A stretch of 64,000 nt of DNA from positions 5,482,289 through 5,546,288 of the forward strand of contig NC_031479.1 of NCBI RefSeq assembly GCF_000006565.2, written 5' to 3'. This document shows positions 10,178-22,460 of this stretch, piece by piece. The translations under genes and the position numbers were made by a program. The stretch is from Toxoplasma gondii ME49 (Eukaryota; Apicomplexa; Conoidasida; Eucoccidiorida; Sarcocystidae). The first letter of the stretch is position 1. The number at the start of each line of letters is the position of its first letter. The notes under the pieces were generated by a model. It made no database searches, had not been told where the DNA came from, and saw only the letters and a list, made by a program, of their open reading frames with translations.

Positions 10178-13100
10178 ATGTTCGTCCGCGGCTCTCGACA
10201 GTGCACCTCGTCCTGTGCGTCCCTGCCGGCTTTCTCTGAAGACCGCAGAGAGGCCGAAGGCTCCTGGAGTCGAAATCCACCTCGGGACTGCTTCCGCGAC
10301 GACGAGGCCGAAGCCAAGCGAAGCCGAGAGCTCGGGAGAGACAGAGATCTTGACAGAGAGCGGGATCTCGAGAGAGAAGTCTTCACGGGTGTGCCGGGAC
10401 GACAGGGCGTGCCGTTGCCGGACCCTCTTCGCGAAGTGTCTTCGTCGTTTTTATCTCCTCCTGCGAAGCCTGTCTTCCCGCCTCGCTCCTCCTCTTCGCC
10501 GACGTCTTCCTGTGGACGCGCCGCATTCCACGGAGGCCTGCAAGAGGGCGAAAGAACTCACCTTGAAGAAAGATCTCAACTGGAAGAACGACCTCACCTG
10601 GAGCGGCAGGGAGTGTGTGGGCGAGAAGAGACGAGTCGGGAGAGGGAGGTGCATGCAAGGTATTCGAATTCGTTTCGTGGGGAGGAGCGCGCGCCGGTGT
10701 TCGCAGACCGCCTGGCAGATGGCGAGATGGAGGCAGGGTGCGTGCGAGACAGACGGTTTCTCCCGGAGAGAGACCCGCGAGGCGTCTACTGCGGAGGCGG
10801 GGAGCCTCACGAAAGGCTGTTCGCGTCGGAGTGCGGCGACCGGCGGGCCGAGGCGGTAGACGCAAGTGGCGAACAGAAAGAGCGACGGGAGCTCCTCGCC
10901 TTCGCCCCCTTCTCTCATCCGTATCCTGCGCAGTTCATGCGCGAAGGCGAGGGCCGCGCCGGGGTGTACGTCCACTCCGAGAGGGAGTTCAAGGGCGAGG
11001 ACACCATGGAGTCCCGGAAGGGACGGGAGCATCTGCATGCGTTCCACGCACCCCGCGAGGCCTTCCCGGAGACCGAGGGAGGACGCAGAGACAGCGGCGA
11101 GTTCGCGCCTTTCCTCGGGGCGAAGGGCTTCGAGGACGAGGCGGACAGGAATCGGCCGTTCAAACGCGGCTTCTTCGTGGGGGGACCCGAGCGTGAAGAC
11201 GCTCCGTTCCCCGGCCACCCGTACCCCCCCAGGCACTTTGAGCCGCAGCGCGAGACGCGAGGCGACGCGCGTGCGTCGCCGCCGTCTTCTCCCTTTCTCC
11301 CGCCTTTCCGTAGAGCCGAGGAGCCGCCGCCGTTGGGCGCGCCGGTCTTCCCGCTGCGTCAAGGCGAAGAAAGAAAGCCGCACAGCGTAGACGTCTGGCG
11401 CAGCGAGGGCGCCGAAGACACAGGAGACACCGCGCCCCCTGGGCGCCCGGATCCTCGCGCAGGTTCCGACCCTCGCGGCCTGCCGCTCCCCTCGTCATAC
11501 TTTTTCTCGCACGGGAACCTGGTGCATGCAGAGGGCGATGGGAAGCTGCGTGAAGACTGGCGCGAGGCAGAGGTGCGCGGCGCGGCTTCTCACGCAGAGG
11601 GCCGCCCCGAGCAGCGTTTTCCTTTCCCCTCGGAGGCGGGGGCCGCCTTCAGTGGGGACGGCCATGCCCCCCACCTGTCTCCGCCGCCCCAGAGGGGGGG
11701 CGCGCGCGTCTGCGAGTCTTCATTCTACCCGCCGCCAGGACCTTTGCCATTCTTCGACGGCCCTTACCCTCCGCGGGCCGCGTACCAGGGCATGGACGTG
11801 GGGGTGTACAGACAGCGCGAGGGGAGCGAGGGGGAAGCGCCGCGTGACTACCGCATGCAGGTCCCCTTCCACCGGTCAGGCGCAGAGGAGCCCGAGGGCG
11901 ACCGGCAGTTTTTTCTGTCTCCGGGCTTCAGCGCGTGGAGCGGGGAGGGCGACAAGCGTGAAGACGGCCGTGAGGGCCCAGAGAGAGAAAGAGAAGAGAC
12001 AGGGTTTCCCCACCAACGGCCTGTGCCGGAGAGCGAACGCTTCGTCGCGCGCTTCTCCTCTCACACTCTGGAGGGGACGGGGCCTGTCTCTTTCCTCGTC
12101 GACACGGCCCCGGCCTCTCCCACCCTCCCGCCGGCCTTCGGCTGCGCCTCGAGAGACCCGCGGTTTCAGGCCTCGCCGCTCCTGCAGCCGCCGCTGCGGG
12201 GACCTGATTTGGGTGCTGCGCCCGAGCTCGAGAAACCGGCAAGTCGGGAGGCGTTGCAGCCCAACTTCTTCCACGAGCGCGACGGAAAAGGCGCATTTCT
12301 CGAGCGTGGACTCCAGGGGCTCAGCTACACGCCTGGGGGAGCGCAGTGCGAGCTCGAGGAAAACAAGGGAAGTGCGCCGCGGGAGAGCCTCGACTGTGGG
12401 CCGAAGGGCGCGAGTTTCCAGGGTGAGGGGCCCGCGCCTGAAAGCCCTGTGGGGTTCAACGGCCCTTTCCAGCCCCTCCACGTGAAGGCTCAGACCATGC
12501 CGGCTCGGCCATGCCTCGGCCACCCCACCACCTGCAGCTCTCCAGGGACGCGTCAGGGGGAGAGTTGTACGAGCGTCGAGGACAGCGCGTTCTTTTCAAC
12601 TGCTTCCACGTATCCCAAGACGGAGGCGGAAGGCGAGGGCGCCGCGCGAGCCGCCTCGACAGGGAGCGCAGTGTCTCTGGGCGACAGCTGCGGGTCTCCG
12701 GAGGCATGCGCCGCCGACAGAGACGCAGTCGTCACGCTCCCCGGAGCAACCAGTGGGTACCCTTCGCCGGGCCTCCACGTCGCGGGCGCGGAACGCGGGG
12801 GGTTGCGTGAGCCTGACGGACCTGGAAAGAACGAGGAGAGACACCTGGAGAGCGAGCGGGAGCGCGAGTATCGCCTGCAGCGGGAGAGGGAGGAGCGGGA
12901 CCTGATGCTCAGGCAGTGCTTCTTCTCCGAGCCTTCCTCGCCTCTGGATCGGCAGAGAAACGCGTGCTCTTCTTCGGCCTTCCCCCCCTCGTTCCCCGCC
13001 CACCCCTCCGCCTTCCCCGCCTCGTTCGTAGGGTTGAACTGCGCGGCGCCGTCGGTCAAGGGCGACGGACGTGGACCGCTCTGCCATCGGCCCGCAGGCG

Positions 13101-16100
13101 GACCTGGGAGTCTCCTGAGTCGCGAGCCGGAGCCGGGAGAACGCGATCGGTTCCGCGAGCAAGGCTCCACGACGGGGCTCCTGCCCCTGCCCTACGCATC
13201 TCCCGCGCGCCAGACCTCGCCCGGCGGTGGCGCGCATGCGACGCGTGGCTGTCTGGGCCCAGGGGGCTTTCCAGGTGCGCCGTTCCTCGGGCGTCTTGGG
13301 CTCGAGAGCGGCCGAGACGAAGAACGCGGAAAAGGCGAGGGACGCAGAAGCCCCTCATCGCTCCTCGGCTCTCGTCCTGATCAGGCCGCGCCTTTTCTGC
13401 GACTCTTCGAAGAGTCCGATCGCGGGCGCCCCGAGGAAGAAGGCCTGAAGGGGGAGGAGTGGCGCCGCAGGGCCGTGGGATCTCTGGACCGTGGAGACGC
13501 GGCCCCGGAGGCGCCTCCGGGCGACACTCAACGTCCCGAGAAGCGAGAGCCAGTCCGAGAAGGGGACGATGGACAAAAAGGAGACAGAGACGGCCGAGAA
13601 GAGGAGGTGAGGGGCCCTGGGCCGTGGCAGACGACGCCCCGTCCTCTCGAGGCGAGTCTCCAGTGGGAGGGGGCGTCTCCGACGGCGGAGGGCGACAGGG
13701 CGGGCCTTGTGGGGCCTCACAAGGAGACAGTGCGGACGCCGTCGCCAAGCGGACCCGTTTCGCCCTTTGCGGGGGTGTCTGCGGACGCCGGAGCGAAGCA
13801 GACGAGCGAGCGGAGACAGGGCCGCCCGACCGTGGAAGATCTGCGTCTGCGTTCTCGTATCGCGGACCCGGAAACGGCTCGGACCGAGGAGGGCGGCGCG
13901 TCGTGGCGCAGCTCTGAAAGAGGCAGCGGGAGGAGACAGCAGAGCCTGCAAGGCCCTGAAGAGAAGGACGAGAAGCTGGCGGAGACGGGACTCGGACAGA
14001 CCCTGAATGCGCGCGGAAGTTCGCAAGTCCCCGGAAAGGATCGAGGAGACAGCAGCATGTCGGTTTCGGGAGTCGGAGAACCTGAGGAGCGCCAGTCGTC
14101 CTCTGGGGAGCACAGGTCTGCGGAGAAGCGCTGCCAGAAGGAGGCGCGTGAGGAAGAAGGCACTTTACTGAAGGCTTCTTCGGGTGTGGTGCAGAGTTCG
14201 GAGGAGCCGCTGATCGCGGGCAAGCCCAGTTTGCCTGTCGCCTTCTCCTTCTCTTCTCGGCAGAAGGAACCTTTCTCAATCATCACCTCCATCGCTGCCA
14301 TGGCCTCGCCGCTGCCGCCACCGCCCGGCGCGACCTCTACCTTCGTCAACAACGCTCGAGCCTGGGGGATGCTCTCAGGCGTCTCTCCAGGCCCAGACGC
14401 AGGAGTTTCTGGGCGCGGACCCTCCTCGGGGACGCCGCGCTTCGTCGCTTCCTCGTCCTCGGCAGGAGGCGGCAAGCGCGAGGCCGTGGGGAGGAGCTTC
14501 GTCGCGGCTCCCGCTTCAGAGACGACCGAAATGGGCGAGTCTGGGGCTTCTCAACGCTCTGGGAAGACCCCAAATCGCTCTGTATCCTCCTCACGTGAAG
14601 CTAGTGGAGGACGCAACCGAGGACGAAGTGCGACAGCCACAAGCGCACCCGCCTCTTCGAGTTCCAGTTCTCCTAGTTGTTCGTCTTCCTCCTCTGCCGC
14701 TTTTCCCTTGCCTTCATCTTCGCCCCCTACCTCAACAACTTCTTCTTCCTCTCCCACTACCTCAGCTTCCTCTTCTTCTCCCTCGTCCTCGTCCTGTTCT
14801 TCTCCCTCTTCGTCTTCTTCCTCCTCTTCGTCTCCCTCTCCATCTTCCTCTTCTACCTCTTCTTCCTCTACTTCATCTTTTTCTGTGCCTGGAGGAGAGA
14901 CAGCAGCGACTACCTTGGGCTCCTTTTTCGCGTCTCCTGCGCCGAAAAAGCCGGCAGTGCGCGAGAGTCGCGGAGCGGCGCTGCGGTCGGCTCTGGGCGG
15001 GACCGGCCCCAGTGCCTCTGGGGGAACTGGCCCCACAGGGGCCTCAGGCCCTGCGGGGCCCTCTGCGGGAGCGGAGGGCGAAGGGGAGGAGACACCTGTC
15101 TCCTCGTCTGCAGAGCGTTGGCGAGTTTTCAGCTACGCGGAGGTCTGCAGCCGCGGCAGCAGCGGTGGCGCGCGCGGCGCTGGGGGACGGGGCGCCGCGC
15201 ATGCAGGCAGCGGATTTTCTCGGAGCTCGCCAGGCCCTGATATCGGGCGCCCGCGGCGCGAGGACGAGGCCGCCGGGAGGGGCGGCACAGCCGGGCCTGG
15301 GGCCCAGGAGAAACCGGGGACCGAGGGCGGTGTCTCTCGCGCCTCTTCGTTGTTGGGCGCGTCGGGCGCGCGTCAGGGGCGCGAGCCGGATAAGACCAGA
15401 GACAAGGCCCTCGAGACCCGTGACAAGACTGTGGGGTCCTCGCGTCCGGGCGGTGCTGTGGCGGGTGAGGAGGAGGTGTCGGAGAAGACTCGCGAGAGTC
15501 ATGCAGAGGCGGGGGAGAAGGAGAAAGCCGGTGGAACTTTGCGGGGGTCGCGGCCGCCCTTCACGTCGACTTCGACTGGAGCTCGACTGCCGGCGATCAG
15601 CAGCAACAGTGCGTCGCTGATAATGGATTTTCCAGCCTCGAATTCGAGTGGGAACAGTTTGTTTTCTCGTATTTCTCAGGCGTCTGCGGCTCCAGGCGCC
15701 GGCCGAGAAGTCGCCCCCGGGACCGGAGGCGCGGGGAAAAGTTCGAAGGAGGACGAGAAGGGCGCAAAGGCAGGCTCGGGGGCCTCCGCGGCTTCGGTTG
15801 CGAACGGCGAGGCGCCAAACGCATCGAGCAGCGACTGCAGCGACGAGGAAGAAGAGGCGATCACCCTTCTCCCCAAGGAGCTCGTGAGTCCGAAAAAGGA
15901 GCCCGACGTTCTCTGGGAAGGCGACGGCCTCACCGTCATCGACAAGCCTCCGGGGTGGCACTGCAGCGATGTGCGCTACGACCCGCAGACCGAATCTCGA
16001 CAACTCTGCTGCATCGTCAGCTCCTCGCGGCCCGAGCCTCTCGGCTTGTACTGCAGTCTCCGATTCAACTACCCCACAGGAAAGCTGAAGGAATGCAACT

Positions 16101-19100
16101 TCGGTCTGGGCCACAGACTCGACGTTGACACATCAGGGCCCATCATCATTGCACAAGTACGTGGGCCTCGAGGGTTTCGTAACGGTGCGAAACACTCTGC
16201 ATGCCAGCTTCAAAGTCATCAGCGGGATACACTCTCGAAATATATATTTATATATTTATATATATATGTATATATGAATATTTATATGTATATGCGTGGT
16301 TTGTGTACATTAACAGTTTCGTGTGGGTCGGGCATCTTTCCGGAGTCTGAAAGAGAAGAAAATATTGAGTATTCAGTGAGGCCAGAGATAAAATGACGAA
16401 AATGCTGAGAGACAAGACTGATGGCTTTTTCAGGGAAAGAGAGAGAGAGAAAGCAAGATAATGTATTTCAGAGAGAGAAGTGCAGGAGAATTGAGGATCC
16501 CCGTTCGTAATTTTAAGGGGAAGCTCACGTGGAAGATTCTCGGGCTGCCAGTGTCCTAGGCTCTATGCCTCCCTCATGTTGGCTGCTTCGGACATGAAGG
16601 ATATCAGACCGCTCTAGAAAATACGGCAGTGATCCGACAGACATTTGCGTTTCTCCTTTCCGTATGGTTGTTCAACATACGACTGTAAATCTATTAGATT
16701 TTTCAGTGTCCGACTTGTTGCTTGAGCCGAGACGAAGCCTCCTTGCCTGGAGCTGAGGGGAAGGGGAGTCATGTGTAGTGTGCATGTTTGGGCGTTGCAC
16801 TGTACCCGGTGTGAGCAAAGAGCTGCGATATCTGAAAAAGGTGAGTTCGTTTCCTCGTTTCGTTTCCGCGCTTCTCGCGCCTCTCGCGCTTCTCGCGCTT
16901 CTCGCTTTTTTGACTTTGATCGTGTCTCGTCGTCGATGGCTGGATGCGCATTCAAGTTCGGCGCCCTTTCTTGTTTTCCCCGTTCCCTATGCTCAGACTT
17001 TGGAGGCTTGGCAGTGGATCCGCGACCAGATGCACAAGCGGAACATCAGCAAGGAGTACATTTGTTTGTGTCATGGCACGTTGGCGGAGGGGTTCCACGT
17101 GATCGACTCCCCAATCATCACCTCGACAGACGGCCGACGCCTCCAGTCGTACATCCACCACGCAGGGCAGCCTTCGCTGACCGTAGTCAAGCCTCTGGCG
17201 CACCTCGAGCATCGCGAGCTGCGGTACCCAGGGTCGACGACGCCCCTGCAATTCACCTTGAACTGGGTAAAGATCCACACCGGGCGGACCCACCAGATTC
17301 GCGTGCATCTGCAGAGCCTGCTGGACTCTCGCGGCCGTCCCCACTGTCTGGTCAGCGACGACAAGTACGGAAATGGCCAGCAAGTTGAAGACTTCCAGTG
17401 GTGTCGGCGCCTCTTTCTCCACCAGCACAGACTCTCCTTTCGGGACTTGAATGACACGCCCCAGTGCTTCGTCAGTCCTCTCCGCGCCGACCTTCTCAGC
17501 GCCCTCCGCCACCTCCGCGTCGTCCGATCCATGCACGACGCCTGGCACCCCCTCAGAGATCACCTGCTTCTCGGGCCTGGACAGGCCCCAGGCAGCTCCT
17601 GCCGGACCTCATCGCGAACCGGAGACAACGCAGCGAATCGAGAAGGCCCGCGACAAACGGCGGGCAGGGATGCCGGAAACAAAGATGTCCGAAACAAGGA
17701 CTCAGGACCTGGAGCCTCAGGAACTGGAGCCCCAGGAGGAGGCGACGGTTCGGGCGCCGGGGCTTCGGGGACTGGAGCCTCTGGTGAGGGGAAGTCTGGA
17801 GAGAAGCTGGAGATCCACGTGGTTCTTACAGACGCAGAGCAGCGGGCGTACGACGCAGCGTGTCGAGCCATGCAGCAGCACAACCAAGAGTACAGGCGAA
17901 ACGCGGCTTCGCGCTGCTGCTTCTCCTCGGGATCGGGCGCTTTGGGCGCGCCCTACGGCGCGTCACTGGTCGGCGGGGCCCTGCCGGTGTCTCCGCTCGC
18001 CGGCGGGCCTGGGGGGCTCCTGTTGGGCTCCAACAAGGCAGTCGCGGCTTCTGCGCTCTGCGGCCCGCCGTTGATCAAAGTCGGTGCGGGTCTGAAGAAC
18101 GTAGGAAACTCGGCACCCCTCGTCCCGCTCCTGCCCCCCATCTCCACGGCGATGCTCGGCGCTGCGGGTGCGGCCTACCATGCGCATCACCCGCTGATGC
18201 TGAACCACAAGGGCGTCTTGGGGACTCCAGGGGGCCCGCAGGCGGTCGCCCTCCGGCAGCAGACCCGCGGGGGACCTGGCCTGGCGGCGCTGAATGTTCC
18301 GCTAGCGAGTTCAGGCTCGAGCGGGGGTCTCATGACCTCCGGCGCCGCAGGCGAGGAGGGCCGCGACGCCGCGGGAATCTACAGCCGGAGCAACAGTGGG
18401 ACCCTCGCGCTGTCGGGCGCCTTGGGCTCCGGGTCTCCGGGCGGCGCGGGCTCGCACACCTCGACGCGCGGTTTCGGAGACCCTTCGGGCGGCGACTGCA
18501 CGCCGGCTTCCGGACGAGAGAGCGCCGCTGCCGCGGGGGCCAGGACGGAGAGGGACGGAGCAGCGCCAGACGGCTCGGGGCTCGACTGGAAAGGCAAGGC
18601 CTCGCAGGGGGCCCTGTCGACTTCGAGCAGCAGCGGGGTTGCATCGTCGGGCGAAGCAACGCCTGGAGCCCGATCCGCGTCGTCGCAAAGCAGCCTCTCG
18701 AGCTGTTCTAGCGCACAAAACACCTCCCGCTCTTTGCTGGGGACTGGAGGCGCCAGTCGCTTCTTCGGGTCCGCGGCAAATACGCCGCCCTCCGCACGGT
18801 CCCTCGCCTTCGCGGGTCGCGTCCTCCCGGGCGCGGGCCCCGGACTGGGCTCTACGACCGCGGTCGGAACGAACCGCGCCCTGCCGGCGGCTCTGGACGC
18901 CATGGTGCTGGGCGGGCCAAGGTCGATGGCGAGCGCCCAGGCAGGTGCCTCGAGTGCGGGAAACCCCAAGAGTTCCGCCGGGAGCAAAGACGGTTTTTTC
19001 AGAAGCTTGCGAGGAGACAGTTCACGCGAAGGCGAGGCGGGCCACAGGTTGAGCTCCGCGGGGGCGGGAATGAATCGCTCCGGGCCCAGTCCTTCGGACC

Positions 19101-19360
19101 ACCAGCTGTTCTCCTCCCTCGGTCGCACTTCGAGTTCTGGCGCCCGCGGCGACAAGGGCACCTCAGGAGAAACGCCCGAGAAGGGCGACGGAGCCGAAGG
19201 GCGCGGAGACGACCAGGGCCCCACAGTTGGGGACACTTCGCCCCCAGGGACTGACAAGGCGGGAGCGAGACCCGCCGCAACCGGCCCGAGGAGACAGCTT
19301 TACAAAGAGGTTCTTGTGCGAAGCAACAAGGGAGACGAGTCGGGGGCTCCAACGAGTTGA
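10178..19360 (+). CDS. Giant RluA-family pseudouridine synthase with long disordered extensions
   Basis: Two exons, 10178-16156 and 16997-19360, give about 2,780 residues. The 840-bp intron has a GTACGT donor and a CTCAG acceptor and keeps frame (phase 0). The synthase domain straddles it. Exon 1 ends with the early motif around ALWEGDGLTVIDKPPG-like residues 1910-1927 and the catalytic motif GHRLDVDTSG (Asp about 1982). Exon 2 opens with TLEAWQW, then KEYICLCHG, and carries KIHTGRTHQIRVHLQSL followed by DDKYGNG, the conserved RNA-binding/active-site block of RluA/RluD enzymes, which convert uridine to pseudouridine in RNA. Residues 1-1900 are Arg/Glu/Pro/Gly/Ser-rich and disordered, with a poly-Ser tract near 1488-1570. 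About 600 Gly/Ser/Pro-rich residues follow the domain. Bacterial relatives are about 220-330 residues, so the extensions are extreme. The RNA target and cell location are unknown. The start is the first ATG of the frame; a later start is possible. Confidence 0.85.
14641..14886 (+). repeat. Serine-codon microsatellite (TCN/TCT-rich) inside coding exon
   Basis: An almost pure C+T tract of TCT/TCC/TCG/TCA codons encodes more than 70 residues of mostly Ser with some Pro and Thr, around residues 1488-1570 of the pseudouridine synthase protein. It lies in the disordered N-terminal part, so length changes should be tolerated. Confidence 0.8.
16239..16294. repeat. TA-rich microsatellite in the pseudouridine synthase intron
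   Basis: An interrupted TATATTTATA/TATATATG tract sits near the 5' end of the 16157-16996 intron. It resembles the tracts in the introns of the C2/TGL gene. Confidence 0.8.
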
Positions 19361-22025
19361 TGCGGAGCTCGGGAACTACGTCGGTTCAGGGATTCAATGT
19401 CGGCAGAGGTTAGACGGAAGAAGACGAGGGTCGAACGGGGCGCTACGAGACAGTCGCGGGCAGAAGAGCTTTTGGGAGGTGGCTTTTGTACATCAGACGC
19501 CGAGTGCTCGTGTAAACGCTGTGACTGACGAAGCCGGCCTGGGATGATGAAAAGGGTCATGGCAATACGAGGGCGCGCTTGCCTGTGATTTCGAGGGTGA
19601 GATCAAGAAGGGCGCAGTTGGCCAGGGAGTAAAGGGACATCTTTTTCCGACTCAGCTGTGGGGAAGAAGGCCAGAGGAAGAAATGTGGATGATGAGGCTG
19701 GTGACCAAGATGCAGGCAAACAACGCGGATCTCGTGCAAGCGAGGAAACAAAGTTTAAAGAGGGAGGCAAAGAGGAACACAACGGTTCGCAGTGAAGGGT
19801 GGTACGAGAGGACGTGTATGGCATGTGTGTACTGCGGACTTGTGCACTCGGGAATTTGTGGAAAAGGCAGCGTGTCGACTGTGTTAGTAGAGATAATCTT
19901 CTGGAAGCTTGAAGACCAAAGGATCGACACCATTGCGTCTTCTGTGTTAAACCCGCATGCGTCTTGACATGACTTTGCGAAACTGGTCGATGTGTGGCAT
20001 GTGGAGCGTCGAGCTGGGCCGTCACCCCTTGGTTTTGTTGCACGACTTGCAAAACTATCCGAGAAAGCAAAACGTGCAGCGCGAACCCGACCGTGTATGG
20101 ACGCACTTTGTAAGCGGTTGAAGGGCTACTCACAAAACAAGAAAACAGTTGCCGGGGTTTCACTGCAATCTAGACTCACATTCAGGAGTTGTGTGTTGCC
20201 TTGAAGACTCACGCGGTGACACGACATCAGAGTCTGCGCGCATTTGAAGCTCGTAACACTTCATCCCTGGTACATAAATATTTGTACACATACACAATTT
20301 CGCATAGACATATTTTCATTTATATGTATATATATGTATGAATACGTATGTGGCCGAATTCGATTTCAACATCCTACCGGTATTGATGGTCGCATGGAAG
20401 CTGTAGCCATTAACAATGTTGGTTTAATATACGCATAGAACCCGTCCGGCCGTAAGGTAGTAGCAAATCTGCCAAAAAAAGATGGATCTGGCTCGTAGAA
20501 TAGCACTAACTCGCTACACTGTGTTAGCTCGAGGCGACAGTACCACAGGGAGATCGTGTACGCGTGTGCGGCGAGAACGCCACACGTTCGGTGGCAAAAT
20601 ACAACGGAAATCTAGAGAGTGGTACTTTTCTTAAACGCGCTTTCCCTCCTCATCGGCTTGCGTCACAGTGAATGAAGAATCAATTTCGTGTTCACACTTC
20701 ACGTTTTGTAGAATATTACTTCGGCCTCGTCCTTTGTGTGAAAGACACGGGCAATTTACTACAAGGAAGATGTCGTCCTTAAGAAGGCTGTTCTGCGTTT
20801 GTTGATTTCTGGTGCCAGAGGGAAACGACTCATTCATCAAGGGAGGCAAATATGACGCTGGTGTCCGTGGATGACAGACGCGTAGACGCGAGAGTGCCTG
20901 CCTGAGTCTCATGTGTATGGATCTAAACGTCTCTGGAGAGTTTGCTTCATCTCCGCTCTCGTCAGTTGTCAGCCCGTTAGAAACAAGGTTTGTGGGAAAT
21001 CTGTCAATCTGCATCAGATGCTAGTCATTTCTGACAGGTGCATCTCGGAGGTTCATCTAACGTTGGCCAACGGGGTTCACAGAAGCCAAGGGCTTTGTCT
21101 GTGTTCGGAAATACAGTAGAGGCTCGTTTGGAGAATAAGCGAGTCTAGCCGTATTTCTGCCAATGGGTCCACTGTGCGTGTTCAGTTAGACTGCCTGAAA
21201 TCTTTATATCGAACGGAGGGAACAAGTTCTTAAAATGGTGGCGAGACACGTGCCGCCTAGCAGGTGCTTGTCGTCAAGCGTGGCTAAGCTTCGACGCGGA
21301 ATGAATTAGCCAGAGCGTCTCTGCCGCAAAAAATGGCAGCCTGCAAAGTTCGGAAGTGCCAGACCACTTGTTGTGATTACTACGTCGAGTTTTAAAAAAA
21401 GCACGCGGCCTACAGACACCAATTCTGGTCGTGTCTTGGACACCGGTCCGCGGGCCCTCTGGGGAATCCACACACGCCGGCGCCTCGTATGTTCAAACCT
21501 TTGGATGTATTTCACCGATGGCACTCCTCTGTACGCGCTGAGGCGCGTAAGACGAAACGACAAAAAAGACAAAACCTACTTCCGTAGACGCTGAACGTCT
21601 CATTGTAGAACTTAGACGCACACTCCGCACGCATGGATCGCGTCTACGGGGAGTACTCATGTGGTGCGGATGCATATTCAACTTCTCATCGCCTTGGCTT
21701 CTCGAGACCAACAGTGTCTCACCTTTCGCAGCTTGGAAAACTCTCTGCACAGCGAGAGAGCCGCCTCTACCCCGTGTCGACAACCACTTTTTTTTCTCCT
21801 GACACTCTGGGGTCGACAGCGCAGTGCTGTCGGGGCACAGAACCTTCAAGAACGCGCTGACTGCTACCAGAAGGTAAATGTGAAATCCCGGGCTTTTTCC
21901 TCTTGTCATGTTCTTTTCGAATCCAGCAGCGTCGGGAAATCCCGGATCCCGCGTGACAACGCAAAAACAGTGGGGCCGTAGTGGGCCGTACGGCCCAAAA
22001 GACAAGCGAGATATGGTTCGGCTTT
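19361..22025. other. Intergenic region between converging genes
   Basis: The plus-strand pseudouridine synthase gene and the minus-strand cysteine-rich surface gene converge here, so both 3' untranslated regions should lie inside. About 20250-20350 is A+T-rich. Short frames occur on both strands (for example 20631-21014 minus), but none has a recognisable domain or signal peptide. A 16-bp palindrome lies at 21982. Confidence 0.45.
21982..21997. repeat. Perfect 16-bp palindrome
   Basis: TGGGCCGTACGGCCCA is its own reverse complement. It sits 29 bp past the stop codon of the minus-strand surface-protein gene, inside its presumed 3' untranslated region, where it could form a short hairpin. Confidence 0.7.
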
Positions 22026-22460
22026 TTATGAGAGCCAGCCTAGGAAGGCAATGAAGACAAATGCGATGGTGGCTGCGTTCCAGAGAGAAAGCGCGACGGC
22101 AGGGATCGTTGCAGAGCAGTCTACCCAGTTGCGAAGGGGAATGCCCGAAGCCCCGCTACAGTTGCTGGAGTCCCAGAGTTCCTGTTTCATTTCCGTAGCG
22201 GTTCGCGTGAGCAGGAGAGGATTGCAGTTTCCCCAGGGGCCAGGGCAGGCCTTTTGCCCTGTGCAGACTTTCAGGCGAGGACAGCAACTCGAGTTATCTT
22301 TGCACTGGTCGCTCGACACGCATCGAGCACACTCGCCGAGGAACTGTGTCTTTCCGCCGCACACCCAAGGCTCTGTCGCCTGTGCTGCAGCCAAGGTGAT
22401 GAACGTACTGGCGACGCCAAGCACAACGAACAAGTGATTCAGGGCAAGTGCCCTCATCAT
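22026..22460 (-). CDS. Small cysteine-rich secreted protein, probably GPI-anchored
   Basis: A single-exon frame of 144 residues from the ATG at 22460, which has A at -3. The frame stays open upstream, but only this start puts a signal peptide first (MMRALALNHLFVVLGVASTF, cleavage probably after LAAAQ). The mature part has 11 cysteines, including CxxC, a CC pair and several Cys-x5-7-Cys spacings, in about 85 residues. It ends in a hydrophobic segment of about 20 residues (ALSLWNAATIAFVFIAFLGW) with almost no polar tail, the layout of a GPI-attachment signal. A candidate attachment site lies around the preceding DCSAT. An NCS glycosylation site is present. It is not an SRS domain that I recognise. 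Surface location is inferred from both ends. The reading could be a single-pass membrane protein instead. Confidence 0.8.
   Translation of the reverse strand: MMRALALNHLFVVLGVASTFITLAAAQATEPWVCGGKTQFLGECARCVSSDQCKDNSSCCPRLKVCTGQKACPGPWGNCNPLLLTRTATEMKQELWDSSNCSGASGIPLRNWVDCSATIPAVALSLWNAATIAFVFIAFLGWLS

Noticed and set aside
9681..10859. Open frame of 392 codons overlapping the start of the pseudouridine synthase gene
   Set aside because: It overlaps the long coding frame in another phase and has Arg/Ser-rich shadow composition without motifs.
13056..14279. A 407-codon minus-strand frame
   Set aside because: It is a shadow of exon 1 of the pseudouridine synthase gene; GC-rich coding DNA often keeps the opposite strand open.
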